64,000 bases of DNA, from positions 2,294,001-2,358,000 of the forward strand of contig NZ_JABJQY010000002.1 of the NCBI RefSeq assembly GCF_013155375.1, written 5' to 3'. The notes below the pieces were generated by a model that ran no database searches, was not told the DNA's origin, and was given only the letters and a program-made list of their open reading frames with translations. The position numbers and the translations under genes are program-made. Origin of the DNA: Nocardioides sp. zg-1308. Lineage in GTDB: Bacteria; Actinomycetota; Actinomycetes; Propionibacteriales; Nocardioidaceae. This document shows positions 7,601-16,316 of the stretch, piece after piece (the stretch's first letter is position 1; every line of letters begins with the position of its first letter).

Positions 7601-9055
7601 GTGCGTTCCAAGTTCATTGCCCTGATCGCAGCCTGTGGCCTGACGGCCGCGCTGGTCGCGCCCGTCAGCGGGTCCTCGTGGGCCGGTGCCGGTCCTGCGG
7701 CGGGCGCCGCCGCGGCCGCGCAGCCGGCCGCCGCCGGCCTGGCCGCCGCGACGGCACGCAAGCCCGGGAAGCCCAACAAGAAGTGGAAGGTCCCCGTCGG
7801 GACCAAGTTCAACAACCCGATGGTCCCGAAGGACCGCTTCGTCATCGAGCGCCACCTGCTCCGCGCGATCCGCAACACGCCGCGCGGCGAGAAGATCATC
7901 ATCTCGGCCTACTCCCTCGACCGCGGCGCGTTCGCCGACGCGCTCATCCGCGCCAAGAAGCGCGGCGTCAAGGTGCAGGTGCTGCTCAACGACCACCTCG
8001 TCACCGGCGCGCAGGTCCGCATCCAGCGGGTGCTCGGCAACAACACCAAGAAGTCCAGCTTCCTCAAGCGCTGCGTGTCCGGCTGCCGCGCTGACGAGAA
8101 CGAGTACAACAACCTGCACAGCAAGTTCTACCTGTTCAGCCGCACCGGCCGGAACCGCAACGTCGTCATGCTGGGCTCGCAGAACATGACGCTCAACGCG
8201 GTGCGCTGGCAGTGGAACGACCTCTGGACGACGGCCGGCAAGAAGACCCTGTTCGACCAGTTCGAGGCCCTCTTCAACGACATGCGCCCCGACTGGGACA
8301 AGCGCCGCGCGTCCTACACGTTCTGCGACAGCGGGCGGGTGTGCCCGGCCGGCGACATGCAGAAGTACCACAACGTCGTCTTCCCGCGGCACACGACGCC
8401 CACCAAGGACGTCGTCCTCGACATCCTCAACAACGTGCAGTGCGTCTACACCGACCCGGGCGGCTTCCAGAAGCGCACCATGCTGCGCCTGTCCATGCAC
8501 ACGATGCGCGGCGGTCGCGGCAACTACATCGCCGACAAGCTGCGCGACCTCTATGCGCAGGGGTGCAACCTCCGCGTCAACTACGGCCTGATGGGCTTCC
8601 ACACCAAGCAGCACATCGGTGCGCCGACGGCCCGCGGCCGCGTGCCGCTGCGGTCGACCGGCTTCAACCTCCGCGACGACGTGCCGACGGGTGACCCCGA
8701 GATCGACAGCATGCCCGAGGCGATCGAGCGCTACACCCACCACAAGTACTTCGTGCTGCGCGGCTCCTACAAGGGCGTCATCGACAGCAACATCGTGTGG
8801 ACCGGGTCGACCAACTGGTCGAGCCTCGGCACGCCGCAGGACGAGATCCTCTTCACCATCCACGGGCGTGGCGTGGTCCGCGACTACCTCGACAACTTCA
8901 ACCTGATGTGGAAGAAGCCGTTCAGCCGCGACGCCTACACCACGACGTACTCGTCGTGGCGGATGGTCGACGGCCGCCGGGTCGGGGTGGACCCGATGGT
9001 GACCGTCGAGCCCGACGGGCTCCGCGGTGGCGGCTCCACCTGGGAGAACGACTGA
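7601..9055 (+). CDS. Secreted phospholipase D-like protein
   Basis: The product has 484 residues with a signal peptide at about 1-30 (RSKFIALIAACGLTAALVAP) and an Ala/Gly-rich linker. Two PLD half-sites are visible: LHSKFYLF followed by MLGSQNMT, and HHKYFVL followed by WTGSTNWSS. Both keep the H-x-K and the later G-S-x-N, but the Asp of a canonical HKD motif is missing in each (Ser/Thr and Gly/Ser occupy that area). The mature protein probably hydrolyses or transfers an extracellular phosphodiester. GTG 7601 is supported by GAGGGAG upstream. The gene ends 11 bp from a convergent lipoprotein gene. Confidence 0.82.
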   Translation: MRSKFIALIAACGLTAALVAPVSGSSWAGAGPAAGAAAAAQPAAAGLAAATARKPGKPNKKWKVPVGTKFNNPMVPKDRFVIERHLLRAIRNTPRGEKIIISAYSLDRGAFADALIRAKKRGVKVQVLLNDHLVTGAQVRIQRVLGNNTKKSSFLKRCVSGCRADENEYNNLHSKFYLFSRTGRNRNVVMLGSQNMTLNAVRWQWNDLWTTAGKKTLFDQFEALFNDMRPDWDKRRASYTFCDSGRVCPAGDMQKYHNVVFPRHTTPTKDVVLDILNNVQCVYTDPGGFQKRTMLRLSMHTMRGGRGNYIADKLRDLYAQGCNLRVNYGLMGFHTKQHIGAPTARGRVPLRSTGFNLRDDVPTGDPEIDSMPEAIERYTHHKYFVLRGSYKGVIDSNIVWTGSTNWSSLGTPQDEILFTIHGRGVVRDYLDNFNLMWKKPFSRDAYTTTYSSWRMVDGRRVGVDPMVTVEPDGLRGGGSTWEND

Positions 9056-9065
9056 GGGTCGGCCC

Positions 9066-9650
9066 TCAGCCCTCCTGCTCGCCCGCGTCCTCGGCCGGCA
9101 GGAGGGACTCGGCCAGGCCGCGCACGGTCTCCTGGTCGGGCCCCTGCAGCACCACCGTGCTGCCCTTGAGGTCGTAGGCCAGGACGGACGCGCCGTCGTG
9201 GTCCCACGAGGACCAGGGACCGGTGCCCCAGTCCGAGAGGTCCACGTCGTCGCCGGCGGTGAGGCCCGCCTCGGCGAGGACGTCGGCGGCCTTGCCCGGC
9301 ATCTGGTCGAGGACCACCTCGCCGGTCGGCGCCGTGAACTCCATGCGCCACCACTGCGGGTCGGGCGTGTAGCCGCCGCCCATCGTCTCCCAGCCCTCGG
9401 GCAACACGGTCGGGACCATCGTGATGAGGTCGTCGTCGACCGCCCGGAGCGCGGCCTTCTTGTAGCGGGGCTCGAGCGCGGGCTCGTCGCCGAAGTCGAC
9501 GGGCTCCACCGGCGCGGGGGACTCGCTCGCCGAGGGCGTCTCCGACGCGGCCGGGTCGTCGGCCGAGGAGCCGGTGTCGTCGCCGCACGCGCCGGCGAGC
9601 AGGACGAGGGAGACGCCGAGGGCCGGTCCGATCGCACGGTGCAGTCGCAT
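9066..9650 (-). CDS. Predicted lipoprotein of unknown function
   Basis: The product has 194 residues. A lipoprotein signal peptide ends in the lipobox LLAGAC, so the mature protein would start at Cys about 22 and be anchored to the outer face of the membrane. A Ser/Ala/Pro/Glu-rich linker follows, then a compact domain rich in Trp and Asp (MVPTVLPEGWETMGGGYTPD, WSSWDHDGASVLAYDL). I do not recognise a named family. A GACACT hexamer lies 6 nt upstream of the ATG (leaderless pattern). The gene is convergent with the PLD gene. Confidence 0.75.
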   Translation of the reverse strand: MRLHRAIGPALGVSLVLLAGACGDDTGSSADDPAASETPSASESPAPVEPVDFGDEPALEPRYKKAALRAVDDDLITMVPTVLPEGWETMGGGYTPDPQWWRMEFTAPTGEVVLDQMPGKAADVLAEAGLTAGDDVDLSDWGTGPWSSWDHDGASVLAYDLKGSTVVLQGPDQETVRGLAESLLPAEDAGEQEG

Positions 9651-9766
9651 GCCCCGAGTGTCTCACGCAGGCGTGTGACAACGGTCTCGGACGCGAGCCC
9701 TGCCCAGGTGAACGACCAGTAACTAGACTCCGAGCGATCCAGCCGCGAGCGCCCAGGAGCCACGCC

Positions 9767-10963
9767 ATGCCCCGCCTCTGCCAGACCGACGGCCTCTCCG
9801 AGGACCAGATCGAGATCCTCAAGGCCGTACGGCAGTTCGTGGACGAGCAGATCATCCCAGTGGCGCAGGAGCTCGAGCACGCCGACGAGTACCCCACCGA
9901 GATCATCGAGGGCCTCAAGGAGCTCGGGGTGTTCGGGCTGACGATCCCCGAGGAGTTCGGCGGGCTGGGGGAGTCGCTGCTGACCTACGCGCTCGTGGTC
10001 GAGGAGATCGCGCGGGGCTGGATGAGCGTCTCGGGCGTGATCAACACCCACTTCATCGTGGCCTACATGCTCATCCAGCACGGCACGGACGAGCAGAAGC
10101 AGAAGTACCTCCCGCGGATGGCGACCGGCGAGGTGCGGGGCGCGTTCTCGATGTCCGAGCCGGGGCTGGGCTCCGACGTGTCCGCCGTCAGCACCAAGGC
10201 CACGAAGGCCGAGGACGGGTCCTATGCCATCACGGGCCAGAAGATGTGGCTGACCAACGGCGCCACCTCCACGCTCGTCGCGGTGCTCACCAAGACCGAC
10301 GAGGGCGCCGAGAGCGTCTACAAGAACATGACGACCTTCCTGGTGGAGAAGGAGGCCGGGTTCGGCGAGACCGCCCAGGGCATCACCGTGCCCGGCAAGA
10401 TCGAGAAGATGGGCTACAAGGGCGTCGAGACCACCGAGCTCATCCTCGAGGGCCACCGGATCGCCGCCGACCAGGTCCTCGGTGGCGAGCCCGGCAAGGG
10501 GTTCTTCCAGATGATGGACGGCGTCGAGGTCGGCCGCGTCAACGTCGCGGCCCGTGCCTGCGGGCTGGCGTGGCGCGGCTTCGAGCTCGCCATCGCCTAC
10601 GCCCAGCAGCGCAGGACCTTCGGCAAGCCGATCGCCGAGCACCAAGCCGTGCTGTTCCGGCTCGCGGAGATGGCCACCAAGGTCGAGGTCGCGCACACGA
10701 TGATGGTCAAGGCCGCCCGCCTCAAGGACACCGGCCAGCGGATGGACGTCGAGGCCGGCATGGCCAAGATGGTCGCGAGCGAGTACGCCAACGAGGTGGT
10801 CGAGGACGCGTTCCGCATCCACGGCGGCTACGGCTACTCCAAGGAGTACGAGATCGAGCGCCTCATGCGCGAGGTCAAGTTCATGCTCATCGGCGAGGGC
10901 ACCTCCGACATCCAGAAGATGATCATCGGCCGCAGCCTGCTCAAGGACTACCAGCTGCGCTGA
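9767..10963 (+). CDS. Acyl-CoA dehydrogenase
   Basis: The product has 398 residues, the usual length of the family. The N-terminal helical domain includes FGLTIPEEFGGLGES, the FAD-contact strand FSMSEPGLGSDVS and QKMWLTNG are present, and the C-terminal part carries YGYSKEYEIERLMREVK followed by IGEGTSDIQKMIIGR. The Glu of GEGTSDIQ sits where the catalytic base of medium- and short-chain enzymes lies. It would oxidise an acyl-CoA to the 2-enoyl-CoA, passing electrons to ETF. Chain-length preference is not evident. TAGACT in AACTAGACTCC (about 9723-9728) is a candidate -10, giving a leader of about 35 nt. It is convergent with the ROK gene. Confidence 0.93.
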   Translation: MPRLCQTDGLSEDQIEILKAVRQFVDEQIIPVAQELEHADEYPTEIIEGLKELGVFGLTIPEEFGGLGESLLTYALVVEEIARGWMSVSGVINTHFIVAYMLIQHGTDEQKQKYLPRMATGEVRGAFSMSEPGLGSDVSAVSTKATKAEDGSYAITGQKMWLTNGATSTLVAVLTKTDEGAESVYKNMTTFLVEKEAGFGETAQGITVPGKIEKMGYKGVETTELILEGHRIAADQVLGGEPGKGFFQMMDGVEVGRVNVAARACGLAWRGFELAIAYAQQRRTFGKPIAEHQAVLFRLAEMATKVEVAHTMMVKAARLKDTGQRMDVEAGMAKMVASEYANEVVEDAFRIHGGYGYSKEYEIERLMREVKFMLIGEGTSDIQKMIIGRSLLKDYQLR

Positions 10964-10986
10964 GCGTCCGGGTCGGGCACCACGCC

Positions 10987-12210
10987 CTACTGGGCGACGG
11001 CCACACCGACGGGCATGCCGGCGGCCGCGTCGGCCGCGGCCAGGGCCTCGCTGGCCGCCTCGACCACGTCGGGGGACAGGACGTGCTCGATGGCCAGCGC
11101 GGAGGCGCCCAGCACCGCCGCCTCGCCACCCGCGCGGGACGTCACGATGCGCAGGTGCTCGGTGGCCAGCGGCAGGGAGCGCTGGTAGACCGACTCGCGG
11201 ATCCCGGCGAGCAGGTGCTCGCCGGCGCCGGCGACCTGGCCGCCGATCACGACCACCGACGGGTTGATGAGGTTGACCATCGTGGCCACGATCTCGCCGA
11301 TGTCGCGACCGGCCTGGCGGACGACGGCCATGGCGGGCTGGCTGCCGGAGCGGACCAGCTCGACCACGTCGCTGCCGGTCTCGGCCGGCTCGCCCTGGGC
11401 GCGGACGGCTGCGGCGAGCGCGGGCCCTGCGGCCACGGCCTCGAGGCAGCCGGAGTTGCCGCAGCGGCACGGCACGTCGTCGGCGCCGGGCACCCGGACG
11501 TGCCCGAGGTCGCCGGCGGTGCCCTGCGCGCCGCGCTGGAGGATCCCGCCGGAGACGATCCCGGCGCCGATGCCGGTGGCGACCTTGATGAGCACGAGGT
11601 CGTCGACGTCGCGCAGGTGCCGGCGCCGCTCGCCCAGCGCCATGATGTTGACGTCGTTGTCGACGAGCACGGGCACGGGGTAGTGCTGCTGGAGGTGGCC
11701 GGGGACGTCGTAGCGGTCCCACCCGGGCATGATCGGCGGGTTGATCGGCCGGCCGGTGGAGTGCTCGACCGGTCCGGGGAGGCCGATGCCGATCGCGGCG
11801 AGGTCCTCGATCGGCCGCTGGCTCGCCTCGACGAGGTCGCGCACCGACTCGACCACCCACGACAGCACCGCGTCCGGGCCGTCGGCCACCGCGATGCGGG
11901 TGTCGACCTCGCCCAGGATCACGTCGTTGAGGTCCGTCAGCGCGGCGCGTGCGTGGGTGGCGCCGATGTCGACGCCCACGACCAGCTTGGCGGCGGCGTT
12001 CAGCGCGAAGAGGGCCGGCGGACGGCCGCCGGTCGAGCGCGCACCGCCGTAGGGCGCGACCAGCCCGAGCCGCGTCAGCGTGTCGATCCGCGCGGTGACG
12101 GTGGAGCGGGCGAGGCCGGTCGCCTCGGCCAGCTGGGCCCGGGTCCACGGTCTTCCGTCGCGGAGGAGATCGAAGAGTTCACCCGTGCGCACGGAGTGAG
12201 TCAAGCACAT
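10987..12210 (-). CDS. ROK-family transcriptional repressor of the adjacent sugar importer
   Basis: The product has 407 residues. Residues about 10-65 form a winged helix-turn-helix (RAQLAEATGLARSTVTARID then TLTRLGLV). The ROK domain follows: VGVDIGATHARAALTD is the phosphate loop, IGIGLPGPV is present, DNDVN carries the catalytic-type Asp, and CRCGNSGCLEA is the ROK zinc motif. The presence of the HTH makes this a regulator and not a simple kinase. I chose ATG 12210 because GGAAAG lies 6 nt upstream; GTG 12192 is an alternative. It is divergent from the ABC importer, and a strong inverted repeat lies between them. Confidence 0.88.
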   Translation of the reverse strand: MCLTHSVRTGELFDLLRDGRPWTRAQLAEATGLARSTVTARIDTLTRLGLVAPYGGARSTGGRPPALFALNAAAKLVVGVDIGATHARAALTDLNDVILGEVDTRIAVADGPDAVLSWVVESVRDLVEASQRPIEDLAAIGIGLPGPVEHSTGRPINPPIMPGWDRYDVPGHLQQHYPVPVLVDNDVNIMALGERRRHLRDVDDLVLIKVATGIGAGIVSGGILQRGAQGTAGDLGHVRVPGADDVPCRCGNSGCLEAVAAGPALAAAVRAQGEPAETGSDVVELVRSGSQPAMAVVRQAGRDIGEIVATMVNLINPSVVVIGGQVAGAGEHLLAGIRESVYQRSLPLATEHLRIVTSRAGGEAAVLGASALAIEHVLSPDVVEAASEALAAADAAAGMPVGVAVAQ

Positions 12211-12237
12211 GCAGCGCTTTCCGCAATAGAGGTGAGT

Positions 12238-12261
12238 CTTTTGACGGGTGCTCGACAAAAG
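12238..12261. promoter_or_regulatory. Candidate ROK operator (24-bp inverted repeat)
   Basis: The arms CTTTTGACG (12238-12246) and CGACAAAAG (12253-12261) match at 8 of 9 positions around a 6-bp centre. The site lies in the 78-bp gap between the divergent ROK repressor and ABC ATPase genes. Its AT-rich outer arms are unusual in this genome. It is the natural place for the ROK protein to repress both genes. Confidence 0.6.
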
Positions 12262-12288
12262 CGGGTGACGCATGCCACAGTTCTGCCC

Positions 12289-13878
12289 GTGTCCTCCTCA
12301 CATGAGCCTGTGCGGGGCGAGGCCGGGCCGGTCAGCGGCGCGTCCGCGTCGGCCGGCGCTCCTCGATCCTCCTCGACCCCGCTCCTCGAGATGCGCGGCA
12401 TCGTCAAGCGGTTCCCGGGCGTGCTCGCGCTGGGCGGCGTCGACCTCGACGTGCGCGCCGGCGAGGTGCACTGCCTCCTGGGGCAGAACGGTGCCGGCAA
12501 GTCGACCCTCATCAAGGTGCTGTCCGCCAGCTACCAGCCCGACGAGGGCGAGATCCTCTGGGAGGACCGACCGGTCACGCTCACCACGACCCAGTCGGCG
12601 ATGAAACTAGGCATCTCCACGATCTACCAGGAGCTCGACCTCGTGCCGGGCCTCACCGTCGCGGAGAACATCTTCCTCGGCCACGAGCTGTCCTCGGCGG
12701 GCATGATCCAGCGCGGCCAGACCAACCGCGCGGCAGCCGACCTGCTCGCGCGCCTCGGGCACGGCGAGATCCCCGCGACCCGGGAGGTCGGCCGGCTCAC
12801 CCCCGCCGCCCAGCAGATCGTCAGCATGGCCCGCGCGCTCTCGCAGGACACCCGCCTGCTCATCCTCGACGAGCCGTCGGCCGTGCTCGACCAGGGCGAG
12901 GTCGACAACCTGTTCCGCGTCATCCGCGACCTCACCGCCGAGGGCGTGGCCGTCGTCTACATCTCCCACCGGCTCGAGGAGATCCGCCAGATCGGCGACC
13001 GCATCACCGTGCTCAAGGACGGCAGCACCGTCGCCTCGGGCCTCGCGGTGGCCGACACCCCGACCGCCGACCTCATCAAGCTGATGACGGGGCGCTCGAT
13101 CGAGTACGTCTTCCCCCCGCGCTCCGGCACCGCGCCGGTCTCGGGCCAGCCCGTCCTCGAGGTCAGCGGCCTCGAGCTCCCCGGCGTCTTCTCGGGTGTC
13201 GACCTGAGCGTCCACGCGGGCGAGATCGTCGGCCTCGCCGGGCTCGTCGGCGCCGGCCGCTCCGAGATCCTCGAGACCGTCTACGGCGCACGCCGTCCCT
13301 CCGCCGGCACCGTGCGCGTCAACGGGCGCGAGCTGCGCCGCGGGTCGGTCCCCGCCGCCGTGAAGGCCGGACTCGGTCTGGCCCCGGAGGAGCGCAAGAG
13401 CCAGGGCCTGCTGCTCGACCAGGCCGTCTACAGCAACATCACCATCTCGACGCTGGGCCGCTTCGCCCGCCTGAGCTTCCTGGACAGCGGCGAGGAACGC
13501 CGCCGCGCCAAGGAGGTCACCGAGTCGCTCGACGTACGCCCCGCGGGCGTCGACCGGCTGGTCCGGCTGCTCTCGGGCGGCAACCAGCAGAAGGTCGTCC
13601 TCGCGCGCTGGCTGCTCCGGGAGTGCCAGGTGCTGCTGCTCGACGAGCCCACCCGGGGCGTCGACGTCGGCGCCCGCGCCGAGATCTATGCCGTCGTCCG
13701 TGCGCTGGCCGACTCCGGCGTCGCCGTCGTCGTCGTCTCGAGCGAGGTCGAGGAGGTGCTCGGGCTCGCGGACCGGGTGCTGGTGGTCCGCGAGGGCCGA
13801 GTCGTGCACGAGGGACCGTCGAGCGAGATCGACGAGTCCCGTGTCCTTGATCTGGTCATGAAAGGAACTGCCGCATGA
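12289..13878 (+). CDS. Sugar ABC importer, ATPase subunit (two ATPase domains, RbsA/XylG type)
   Basis: The product has 529 residues with two ABC domains. The first has Walker A GQNGAGKST, the signature-like LTPAAQQIVSMARAL and Walker B LLILDEPSAVLD. The second has the degenerate Walker A GLVGAGRSE usual for the C-terminal half of this family, signature LSGGNQQKV and Walker B VLLLDEPTRGVDVGA. It drives import of a monosaccharide or polyol. GTG 12289 follows CACAGT by 7 nt; GTG 12265 is a possible earlier start. Its stop overlaps the permease ATG. The likely regulator is the divergent ROK protein. Confidence 0.92.
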   Translation: MSSSHEPVRGEAGPVSGASASAGAPRSSSTPLLEMRGIVKRFPGVLALGGVDLDVRAGEVHCLLGQNGAGKSTLIKVLSASYQPDEGEILWEDRPVTLTTTQSAMKLGISTIYQELDLVPGLTVAENIFLGHELSSAGMIQRGQTNRAAADLLARLGHGEIPATREVGRLTPAAQQIVSMARALSQDTRLLILDEPSAVLDQGEVDNLFRVIRDLTAEGVAVVYISHRLEEIRQIGDRITVLKDGSTVASGLAVADTPTADLIKLMTGRSIEYVFPPRSGTAPVSGQPVLEVSGLELPGVFSGVDLSVHAGEIVGLAGLVGAGRSEILETVYGARRPSAGTVRVNGRELRRGSVPAAVKAGLGLAPEERKSQGLLLDQAVYSNITISTLGRFARLSFLDSGEERRRAKEVTESLDVRPAGVDRLVRLLSGGNQQKVVLARWLLRECQVLLLDEPTRGVDVGARAEIYAVVRALADSGVAVVVVSSEVEEVLGLADRVLVVREGRVVHEGPSSEIDESRVLDLVMKGTAA

Positions 13879-14972
13879 GCGAGCACCACACGAGTCCCGG
13901 GGCCCACGAGGCGCCCGACCTGGGTGCCGTGGAGAACACCGTGGCTCCGTCCGGCGACACCATCAAGGTGGAGCAGGCCGCCGCCGAGAGCGAGTCGGCC
14001 AACCGGGGCGCGGGACTGATGAGCGGCCCCTTCGGGCGCAACCTCGGCCTCGTCGTCGCGCTGCTGATCATCTGCGTCGTCGGCGTCGCCACCACCGGTG
14101 ACCGCTTCGCCAGCATCGACAACGTCCTGACGATCCTGCGCTTCGCGTCCATCGTCGGGGTCGTCAGCATCGGCATGACCTTCGTCATCATCGGCGGCGG
14201 CATCGACCTGTCCGTCGGTGCGATCCTCGCGCTCGCGTCCGTGTGGGCGACCACCTTCGCCACGCAGACGATGGCCACCGACACCCACTGGCTGGTCATG
14301 GTCTTCGTGGCCATGGCGGTGGGCGGGGCCTGCGGGCTGATCAACGGCGTGCTGATCGCCTACGGCAAGATCGTCCCCTTCATCATGACGCTCGCCATGC
14401 TGGCGTCCGCGCGCGGACTGGCGGAGATCATCTCGGAGCGACGCACCCAGATCGTCACCGTCGAGGGTTTCCGCGACGTCTTCACGGCCGACATCCTCGG
14501 CGTCCCGATCCTGGTGGTCATCTTCGCGGTCGTGTCGGTCGGCGGGTGGGTGCTGCTCAACCGCACCACGTTCGGTCGGCGCACCCTGGCCGTCGGCGGC
14601 AGCCCCGAGGCGGCACGGCTCGCGGGCATCAACGTCAACCGGCACACGATGATGCTCTACGTGCTGGTCGGGCTCTGCTGCGGCCTCGCGGCCCTCATGT
14701 TCATCGGCCGCACGTCCACCGGCAGCTCGACGCACGGCACGCTCATCGAGCTCGACGCCATCGCCGCCGTCGTCATCGGCGGCACGCTGCTCACCGGCGG
14801 GCGCGGCACCATCGTCGGCACCGTGTTCGGCGTCCTCATCTTCAGCACCCTGAGCAACGTCTTCGTCCTCAACAACCAGGACAGCTCCACGCAGGCGGTC
14901 GCCAAGGGGATCATCATCGTCGTCGCCGTGCTGCTCCAGCAGCGGCTGGCCCGGCGTACGACCTCGACCTAG
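13875..14972 (+). CDS. Sugar ABC importer, permease subunit (RbsC type)
   Basis: The product has 365 residues. A hydrophilic N-terminal extension of about 55 residues is followed by about nine hydrophobic segments. The family motif MTFVIIGGGIDLSVGAILAL is present, as are GRRTLAVGGSPEAARLAGIN (the loop contacting the ATPase) and VVIGGTLLTGGRGTIVGTVF. These are typical of the BPD_transp_2 family. The ATG overlaps the ATPase stop by 4 bp. The binding-protein gene follows after 154 bp. Confidence 0.92.
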   Translation: MSEHHTSPGAHEAPDLGAVENTVAPSGDTIKVEQAAAESESANRGAGLMSGPFGRNLGLVVALLIICVVGVATTGDRFASIDNVLTILRFASIVGVVSIGMTFVIIGGGIDLSVGAILALASVWATTFATQTMATDTHWLVMVFVAMAVGGACGLINGVLIAYGKIVPFIMTLAMLASARGLAEIISERRTQIVTVEGFRDVFTADILGVPILVVIFAVVSVGGWVLLNRTTFGRRTLAVGGSPEAARLAGINVNRHTMMLYVLVGLCCGLAALMFIGRTSTGSSTHGTLIELDAIAAVVIGGTLLTGGRGTIVGTVFGVLIFSTLSNVFVLNNQDSSTQAVAKGIIIVVAVLLQQRLARRTTST

Positions 14973-15012
14973 CACGCCCACGGCTCGGGCCACACCACCG
15001 CACCACAGGCAC

Positions 15013-15052
15013 CACCGCAGCACCGCAGCACCGCAGCACCGCAGCACCGCAC
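15013..15052 (+). repeat. 8-bp tandem repeat between permease and binding-protein genes
   Basis: Four perfect copies of CACCGCAG (15013-15044) are followed by a fifth with one change (CACCGCAC). The array lies in the 154-bp untranslated gap inside the importer operon. Copy number could vary by slippage. No other feature was seen in this gap apart from the AAGGAG site before 15127. Confidence 0.9.
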
Positions 15053-15126
15053 GACCGCACCACCTGGAGCAGCACCCACCGCTCGGTTCAGCACGGCACC
15101 CATCCCAGAAACAAGGAGCACATCCC

Positions 15127-16203
15127 ATGCGACTGCGCACCACTTCCCGACGGCAGCAGAGCCGCCGCTACCCCGGCCTCGTGGTCGGCGCGGTCGCCGT
15201 CCTCGCCCTGACGGCCTGCACCGGCAGCGCCGAGGACGCCTCGAACGACGAGGACAGCAGCAGCGACGCCGCCCGGGCCGCCGCCGCCGGCAGCAACGAC
15301 GAGGAGGGTGACACGGTCACCATCGGCTTCTCGGCGCCCGCCGCCGACCACGGCTGGATGGCCGCCATCACCAACAACGTCCGCGACCTCGCCGAGGAGT
15401 ACCCCGACCTCGACCTGCAGATCGCGGAGGGAACCAACGACGTCAACCTGCAGATCAGCCAGGTCGAGACCTTCATCAACGACGGTGTCGACGCCATCGT
15501 GCTGCTGCCCTTCGACGGCGCGGCGATGACCCCCGTCGCGATGCAGGCCATGGAGGCCGGCATCCCGGTCATCAACGTCGACCGCGAGTTCGACGACCCC
15601 AACGCCGCCCGCGTCACCGTGCTCGGTGACAACTACGGCATGGGTGTCTCCGCAGGCCAGTACGTCTGCGAGCAGGCCGGTGGCAACGAGGACGCCATCG
15701 TCGCCGAGATCGCCGGCATCGACTCGCTGCCGCTGACCCAGGACCGCAGCCAGGGCTTCGAGGACGCGCTGTCCGAGTGCGGCCTCGACGTCGACGCCCG
15801 CCAGGCGGCCGAGTTCACCGTCGAGAGCGGCGAGGAGGTCGCGTCCAACCTGCTGCAGGCCGAGCCGAAGATCGACTTCCTGTGGAACCACGACGACGAC
15901 CAGGGCGTCGGCGTCCTGGCCGCCATCGAGAACGCCGGTCGCGACGAGTTCGTGATGGTCGGTGGCGCCGGCTCGGCCAACGCCATGCGCTCGATCCAGG
16001 AGGACAGCGGCGTCCTCAAGGCGACCGTCATCTACCCGTCGACGCAGGGCGCCGACGGCGTCAAGCTGGCCCGCCTGCTCGTGCAGGAGAAGGCCATGGG
16101 CGACCTGGTCGAGGTCGAGGTGCCCCGCATGGTGCAGCTCTACGCACCGGTCGTGACGTCGGAGAACGTCGACCAGTTCATCGACTCGGCCTTCGAGTCC
16201 TGA
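15127..16203 (+). CDS. Sugar ABC importer, substrate-binding lipoprotein
   Basis: The product has 358 residues. The lipoprotein signal is R-rich, then VVGAVAVLALTAC with the lipidated Cys, then an acidic Ser/Asp linker. The mature part is a periplasmic-binding fold of the ribose/galactose type (Peripla_BP_4): VTIGFSAPAADHGWMAAITN, ISQVETFINDGVDAIVLLPF, GIPVINVDREFD and FLWNHDDDQGVGVLAAIE. The ligand is probably a monosaccharide, polyol or similar. The ATG is preceded by AAGGAG. A strong hairpin directly follows the stop. Confidence 0.92.
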   Translation: MRLRTTSRRQQSRRYPGLVVGAVAVLALTACTGSAEDASNDEDSSSDAARAAAAGSNDEEGDTVTIGFSAPAADHGWMAAITNNVRDLAEEYPDLDLQIAEGTNDVNLQISQVETFINDGVDAIVLLPFDGAAMTPVAMQAMEAGIPVINVDREFDDPNAARVTVLGDNYGMGVSAGQYVCEQAGGNEDAIVAEIAGIDSLPLTQDRSQGFEDALSECGLDVDARQAAEFTVESGEEVASNLLQAEPKIDFLWNHDDDQGVGVLAAIENAGRDEFVMVGGAGSANAMRSIQEDSGVLKATVIYPSTQGADGVKLARLLVQEKAMGDLVEVEVPRMVQLYAPVVTSENVDQFIDSAFES

Positions 16204-16208
16204 CAGAC

Positions 16209-16244
16209 CCGCGGCGGCTCCCGGTCCTCCGGGAGCCGCCGCGG
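16209..16244 (+). terminator. Strong GC hairpin after the binding-protein gene
   Basis: A perfect 16-bp stem (16209-16224 with 16229-16244) encloses the loop TCCT. It begins 6 nt after the stop codon and has no T-run. It may end transcription partly or protect the 3' end of the binding-protein message, so that this gene is expressed above the catabolic genes downstream. Confidence 0.75.
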
Positions 16245-16270
16245 TCCTCCGTCCCCGACCGGGGCGGACC

Positions 16271-16300
16271 GCTCGACCGATCCTGATCGCTCCACCGATC
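16271..16300 (+). repeat. Two near-identical 12-mers upstream of the dehydrogenase
   Basis: GCTCGACCGATC (16271-16282) and GCTCCACCGATC (16289-16300) differ at one base and start 18 bp apart. They lie after the hairpin and before the gene at 16317, so they could be regulator half-sites or a chance repeat. Confidence 0.3.
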
Positions 16301-16316
16301 TCGTACGAGGAGTCCG

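Noticed and set aside
4736..12148. A 2470-codon open frame on the minus strand.
   Set aside because: It runs antisense through well-supported genes with clear motifs, is low-complexity Arg/Pro/Asp/Glu-rich sequence, and matches the third-position GC bias that keeps stop codons rare in such DNA. It is a shadow frame.
15013..15052. CRISPR-like repeats.
   Set aside because: The 8-bp units are directly adjacent without spacers, so this is a simple tandem repeat.
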